Source: Bin94 sp965215535
Lineage (GTDB): Bacteria; Gemmatimonadota; Gemmatimonadetes; Longimicrobiales; Gaopeijiaceae
Direction of reading: 5' to 3'
NCBI GenBank assembly: GCA_965215535.1
Contig: OZ244063.1
Coordinates: forward strand, 2,294,001 to 2,358,000
DNA length: 64,000 nucleotides
The notes under the pieces were generated by a model. That model had not been told where the DNA came from and searched no databases. It saw nothing but the letters and a program-made list of their open reading frames with translations. The translations under genes and the position numbers were made by a program. Below are positions 61,320-64,000 of the stretch, one piece after another. Position 1 is the stretch's first letter. Every line of letters starts with the position of its first letter.

Positions 61320-61855
61320 TCGCCAACGTGTCCAATATGACCGCAAGAGGCCAAACTGCACGCATGGATTGTGTATGTCGGGGTTGCTGTCGCCATATTC
61401 TGCTCCAAGCTTCTGGCCTTCCCGGTCGAATCCTCGGCATGCGAAATCAACTGGTCGTCTTGTCGGATGAGGTCCTTAAGGAAATCCTCAATCGCGCCGC
61501 TTCGGCGATTGTCCGGCATAATCCAGACCCCGACTCGGGCACCGAACTCTTCGGATTTTCCAACGAATCCGTCCGCCGGAATCGCTCGTGGGACTTCAAC
61601 GCCGACACTGTTAAGCCGTGACACGGCAGATTGCCAAGTACTGCTTGGATCACCATTCGCATCGAGAACGAACCCCAGCGACTTCCCAGTCCCGGCAGGC
61701 ACAGAGACACGGATCGCTTGCAACACCTTGTTCTTGTTTCCGGACTCGACAATATGCTTGGAGATCGGGGGGAATTCGTGTCGTAAGAGGAGATGATCGA
61801 TCACGTTTTTGTCGTCTTTGCCCTCGACATACAGGGTCCACTCGGATCCAGACAT
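61115..61855 (-). CDS. DUF3226 TOPRIM-like protein with a replaced C-terminus
   Basis: 246 residues. Residues 1-130 match DUF3226, a TOPRIM-type domain: 'TLYVEGKDDKNVIDHLL' (glutamate), 'GFVLDANGDPSSTWQSAV' (DxD-like) and 'VGVWIMPDNRRSGAIEDFLKDLI'. After about residue 150 the sequence stops resembling the family and reads as the antisense of the DUF402 gene, rich in serine. So the true C-terminus seems lost. Its ATG overlaps the ATPase remnant stop by 1 nt (TGATG). DUF3226 partners an AAA ATPase in OLD/PARIS-like defence pairs. GC content here is visibly lower than in flanks. Confidence 0.72.
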   Translation of the reverse strand: MSGSEWTLYVEGKDDKNVIDHLLLRHEFPPISKHIVESGNKNKVLQAIRVSVPAGTGKSLGFVLDANGDPSSTWQSAVSRLNSVGVEVPRAIPADGFVGKSEEFGARVGVWIMPDNRRSGAIEDFLKDLIRQDDQLISHAEDSTGKARSLEQNMATATPTYTIHACSLASCGHIGHVGDHSGTRGEDGSEPEGKSHPLPHPRNNLPASSLARSASSLAISPADSAACSSSSSKSRARPPCGIQISR

Positions 61856-62592
61856 CAGCGCAGTTCCACGCCCAAATCGTTAGCAGTGACGATTGCCTCA
61901 GCGTCAAAGCTCACGCTGCAATTGATCCCTCGTTCGATCTTCTGTATGACCACCTCATCGCCGAGATGATCCTGGGTCCTCAGCAATTCGGCCAGGCCCA
62001 GGATGCAGTCAAGGCTATGGGTCGTGGCAAAGACCTGGATTGATAAGCTAATTGCGGTCTCGACCACCAGCTTCCACATTTCCTCCATGACGCTCCAATG
62101 GAGACCGGTGTCGATCTCGTCAATTAGCAGGAACCCCTCTGCGGCTTGCACCAACGAAAGAGAGCGAGCGAGAAGCCTCCGCATGCCATCTCCGTAGCTA
62201 CCGATCGGAAACCGGGGAGCACCGGCCTGGAATCCCAGCACGATACTGGGTGGAGGCCCTGACCGTCCCGTTACGTCACCCGAAAGAAACCGGATCGAAT
62301 CGAGATCCTTTTGGAGGATTCGCATCGATTCGACGATTTCCGATTCCCGCCCCTGCACCTCGACTTGATTCCATACGTCTGCCATCTCACGGGGTTGGAG
62401 CGATTCGGCGGTAACGAACTGCGTCGGGGGGCGTTTTCGATGTGACGCATGCGCCCTGTGGGGCATTGCCGGGCCGCGCCAGGCGAGCGAACCGCCCTCT
62501 GCCAGCGAAATAAGGACGTCTTCCGTGGAAGTGGCACTCCGGATCTTGAGCGCGAGTGGCGGAGTCGTGCCCTCGAAAGTCTCAAAGAGGTG
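61855..62592 (-). pseudogene. 5'-truncated AAA ATPase, partner of DUF3226
   Basis: This open frame has no start before an internal ATG at 62466; it begins right after the TAA of the VKOR gene in the same frame, with 'HLFETFEGTTPPLALKI'. The rest is clearly the C-terminal half of an AAA15/OLD-type ATPase: 'FVTAESLQPREMADVWNQV', 'FPIGSYGDGMRRLLARSLSLV' (signature), 'LLIDEIDTGLHWSVMEEMWKLV' (Walker B) and 'VFATTHSLDCILG' (H-loop). The Walker A half is missing, so it cannot bind ATP normally. I read it as a remnant left after a deletion that joined it to the VKOR gene end. Confidence 0.82.
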
Positions 62593-63057
62593 TTACGCAC
62601 TCCCCTGCCGCCACCGCCGCCACTCCGGCACTGCCGCTCCGAAGATTACCGTGATCAGGATTGCCGAAGCGACGCAGTAGCGGCACCAGGCGCGGATCAC
62701 CACAGCCTCGAGGTAGGTGAGGTAGGCGCTGAAGAGGACGCCGAGGAGAGCGCCCGCGAAGAGGAGGAGGGCGATGCGGCGCGAGTGGATGCGCGGGGCC
62801 TGAAGTCCTGCCAGCGCGAGGGCGAAGAGGGCCAGGTAGCCGGCCAGACCGATTGCCGACACCGGGATGGGGCCGATCCAGGCGTATGGCGACGACTGGA
62901 CCGTCCCACAGTCGCCGCTGCCACAGACAACCGGGCCGGTCCAGCCGAGGTTGTCGCCAAAGAGGTAGAAGGCGAGAAAGATCCCGATCAGCGAGAGGAT
63001 GGCGATTGCCATCCGGTTGAGGGGGGGAGAGGCAGGATGCGCAGGGTCGCCGGTCAA
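62593..63057 (-). CDS. Vitamin K epoxide reductase-like (VKOR) membrane protein
   Basis: About 154 aa from a TTG that overlaps the DsbA-like gene stop (TTGA); an ATG at 63012 would give 139 aa. Four membrane segments. 'VVCGSGDCGTVQSSPYA' supplies the loop cysteines and serine and WCRYCVASA the CxxC active site. It should reoxidise DsbA-type proteins with quinone, replacing DsbB. The paired DsbA-like gene is directly upstream. The stop codon is followed at once by the truncated ATPase frame, but the VKOR C-terminus ('FGAAVPEWRRWRQGSA') looks complete. Confidence 0.86.
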   Translation of the reverse strand: MTGDPAHPASPPLNRMAIAILSLIGIFLAFYLFGDNLGWTGPVVCGSGDCGTVQSSPYAWIGPIPVSAIGLAGYLALFALALAGLQAPRIHSRRIALLLFAGALLGVLFSAYLTYLEAVVIRAWCRYCVASAILITVIFGAAVPEWRRWRQGSA

Positions 63058-63758
63058 TTCGGGTTGCCGGATTCTGTCTCGGCCGAGGTGGCGAGAAGGC
63101 CGTCGATGGCCTGCTGAATGTCGATGAACTGATAACCGCCCAGCCTCTGCGCCGGTCCGCCGCCCTCTTGGTGGATCAGGATCGTGGGGGTGCCGCTCAC
63201 CCCCAGGCGCTGGCCCAGAGTGAGGTTTGCGGTGACCACATCGGCATACCTGTCGCTGTCGAGGCAGTCTGCAAAGGCGTCGGTGTCCAGTCCCACCTCT
63301 TCGGCCAGATCCTTGAAGTGCCCCGCAGCGCTCTGCATCGCATGCCACTGGGCCTGGGTGCGGAAGAGTGCATCGTGATAGTCGAAGTAGCGGTCCTGTT
63401 CGCCCCCGCACCGCGCCGCGCGCGCCGCCAGGAATGCATGGGGGTGGCCGGGCAGGGGGAAATCCTGAAAGACGAGCTTTGCCTGTCCGGTCTGGATGTA
63501 GGCCAGATCGACCTGGGTCTTGACCGTCTGGGCAAAGATCTGGCAGGCCGGACACTGATAGTCGCCGAACTCCATGATGGTGATCGGCGCCGATTCCTGG
63601 CCATAGACGACGCCGCGGCCCAGCTCCAACAGCTCCGCATCGGCGATCTCGCCCAGCTCCACCGGCTGGTTTGCGCCCGAGCTGCCGCGCATGAGAACGG
63701 TGACAGCGGCAATGCCGACGATCGCGACAATTCCCACAATGACGTAGAAGCTCTTCAT
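63054..63758 (-). CDS. DsbA-family thiol:disulfide oxidoreductase
   Basis: A 234-aa protein with an N-terminal membrane anchor (residues 4-22). The thioredoxin fold contains 'MEFGDYQCPACQIFAQTVK' with active site CPAC, and the cis-proline loop in 'RLGVSGTPTILI'. It probably forms disulfides in exported proteins and is reoxidised by the VKOR protein encoded next. Overlapping genes support this. Confidence 0.93.
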   Translation of the reverse strand: MKSFYVIVGIVAIVGIAAVTVLMRGSSGANQPVELGEIADAELLELGRGVVYGQESAPITIMEFGDYQCPACQIFAQTVKTQVDLAYIQTGQAKLVFQDFPLPGHPHAFLAARAARCGGEQDRYFDYHDALFRTQAQWHAMQSAAGHFKDLAEEVGLDTDAFADCLDSDRYADVVTANLTLGQRLGVSGTPTILIHQEGGGPAQRLGGYQFIDIQQAIDGLLATSAETESGNPN

Positions 63759-63902
63759 CTTTTCTCTATCCCTGGACTTGTAGACTGGGGCCGGCCACCC
63801 GAAGGGTCGGAGGACCGGATCTTCGCAGCGGGATCCGCACCCCGCACATAAAGGCTAACCGCCGGAGTGACCCGAGGGAAACAGGGGGGATCGGAGGCGC
63901 AC

Positions 63903-64000
63903 TCAGTCGCCCCCCATCAGCGCCTCCAGCGCGGCTTCGGTATCGGAAAAGTCGGCCAGCACCCGATCCGCGCCTGCTTCCTCCAGCTCGGTGCAAGAGA
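63903..64000 (-). CDS. HAD-type hydrolase, C-terminal end only
   Basis: Only the last 32 codons are in the window: 'ELEEAGADRVLADFSDTEAA' and then 'LEALMGGD' before the TGA. 'GADRVLADFSD' is typical of the C-terminus of HAD-superfamily phosphatases such as phosphoglycolate phosphatase-like proteins. The gene continues beyond 64000. The gap of 144 nt to the DsbA-like gene holds no other gene. Confidence 0.6.
   Translation of the reverse strand, partial: SCTELEEAGADRVLADFSDTEAALEALMGGD

Noticed and set aside
61115..62592. Intact anti-phage ATPase/TOPRIM (PARIS- or OLD-like) system
   Set aside because: Walker A half of the ATPase and the C-terminus of the TOPRIM protein are missing, so only a remnant is supported.
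1..64000. CRISPR arrays, rRNA and tRNA genes
   Set aside because: No regularly spaced identical repeats of 25-40 nt, no rRNA conserved stretch and no tRNA T-loop pattern were noticed in the intergenic regions.

Overview
The window is a GC-rich chromosomal segment from a Gram-negative heterotroph. It encodes a TonB-dependent receptor with a carboxypeptidase-like N-terminal domain, many Tat- or lipobox-type signal peptides, sodium:solute symporters, a giant M14 peptidase, TolB/CehA-type exported proteins and GldA/GldFG-like ABC genes. This gene content, without Bacteroidetes-like base composition, best fits Gemmatimonadota or a neighbouring phylum. That assignment is inference from gene style; no rRNA or tRNA gene was seen. 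Genes are packed in short operons joined by ATGA, GTGA, TTGA, TAATG or TGATG stop/start overlaps.

Layout. 1-4.3 kb: minus-strand operon of GldA-like ATPase, permease::GldG fusion and DUF4340 protein. 4.7-9.2 kb: TonB receptor, a 12-bp hairpin, then a DUF3311 + SSS symporter pair. 9.4-11.2 kb: a 5'-nucleotidase split into metallophosphatase and C-terminal-domain genes. 11.9-16.2 kb: a 1455-aa M14 peptidase with a duplicated N-terminal module. 16.4-19.7 kb: the most unusual locus, a MerR-type regulator with a long low-complexity linker, divergent from a coupled operon of ARPP-1, an unknown 102-aa protein, an AbrB-like protein and a HIT hydrolase; the shared promoter carries an array of ACTGTTCA-like repeats. 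20-25 kb: TauD-like dioxygenase, Tat-exported hydroxypyruvate isomerase-like protein, and a GMC dehydrogenase with its small subunit. 25-28.6 kb: a TolB/CehA/BNR three-part fusion. 28.8-29.8 kb: a decayed IS605-type tnpB.

29.9-33.7 kb: DinB, haloacid dehalogenase, DUF1761, rhomboid and ketopantoate reductase genes. 34.2-37.2 kb: enoyl-CoA hydratase, tryptophan 2,3-dioxygenase and kynureninase in one overlapping operon, i.e. tryptophan to anthranilate with an acyl-CoA enzyme. 37.4-40.4 kb: FMN reductase, MetRS and an unknown protein. 40.6-47.8 kb: an exported amidohydrolase, then an ABC-2 exporter flanked by two paralogous Tat-exported SDR proteins, then a small lipoprotein. 48.1-56.5 kb: SNF2 helicase, nucleotidyltransferase, SSS symporter and galactokinase in one minus-strand run; the last three look like a sugar salvage module (import, 1-phosphorylation, nucleotide activation).

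56.7-61.3 kb: M23 endopeptidase (possibly leaderless), a coiled-coil lipoprotein, and molybdenum-cofactor maturation genes (MobA-like, XdhC, separate XdhC/CoxI domain), then DUF402. 61.1-62.6 kb: a visibly less GC-rich patch with a 5'-truncated AAA ATPase and its DUF3226 TOPRIM partner, apparently the remnant of a defence-like cassette wedged against a VKOR/DsbA disulfide-forming pair. The window ends inside a HAD-type hydrolase gene.
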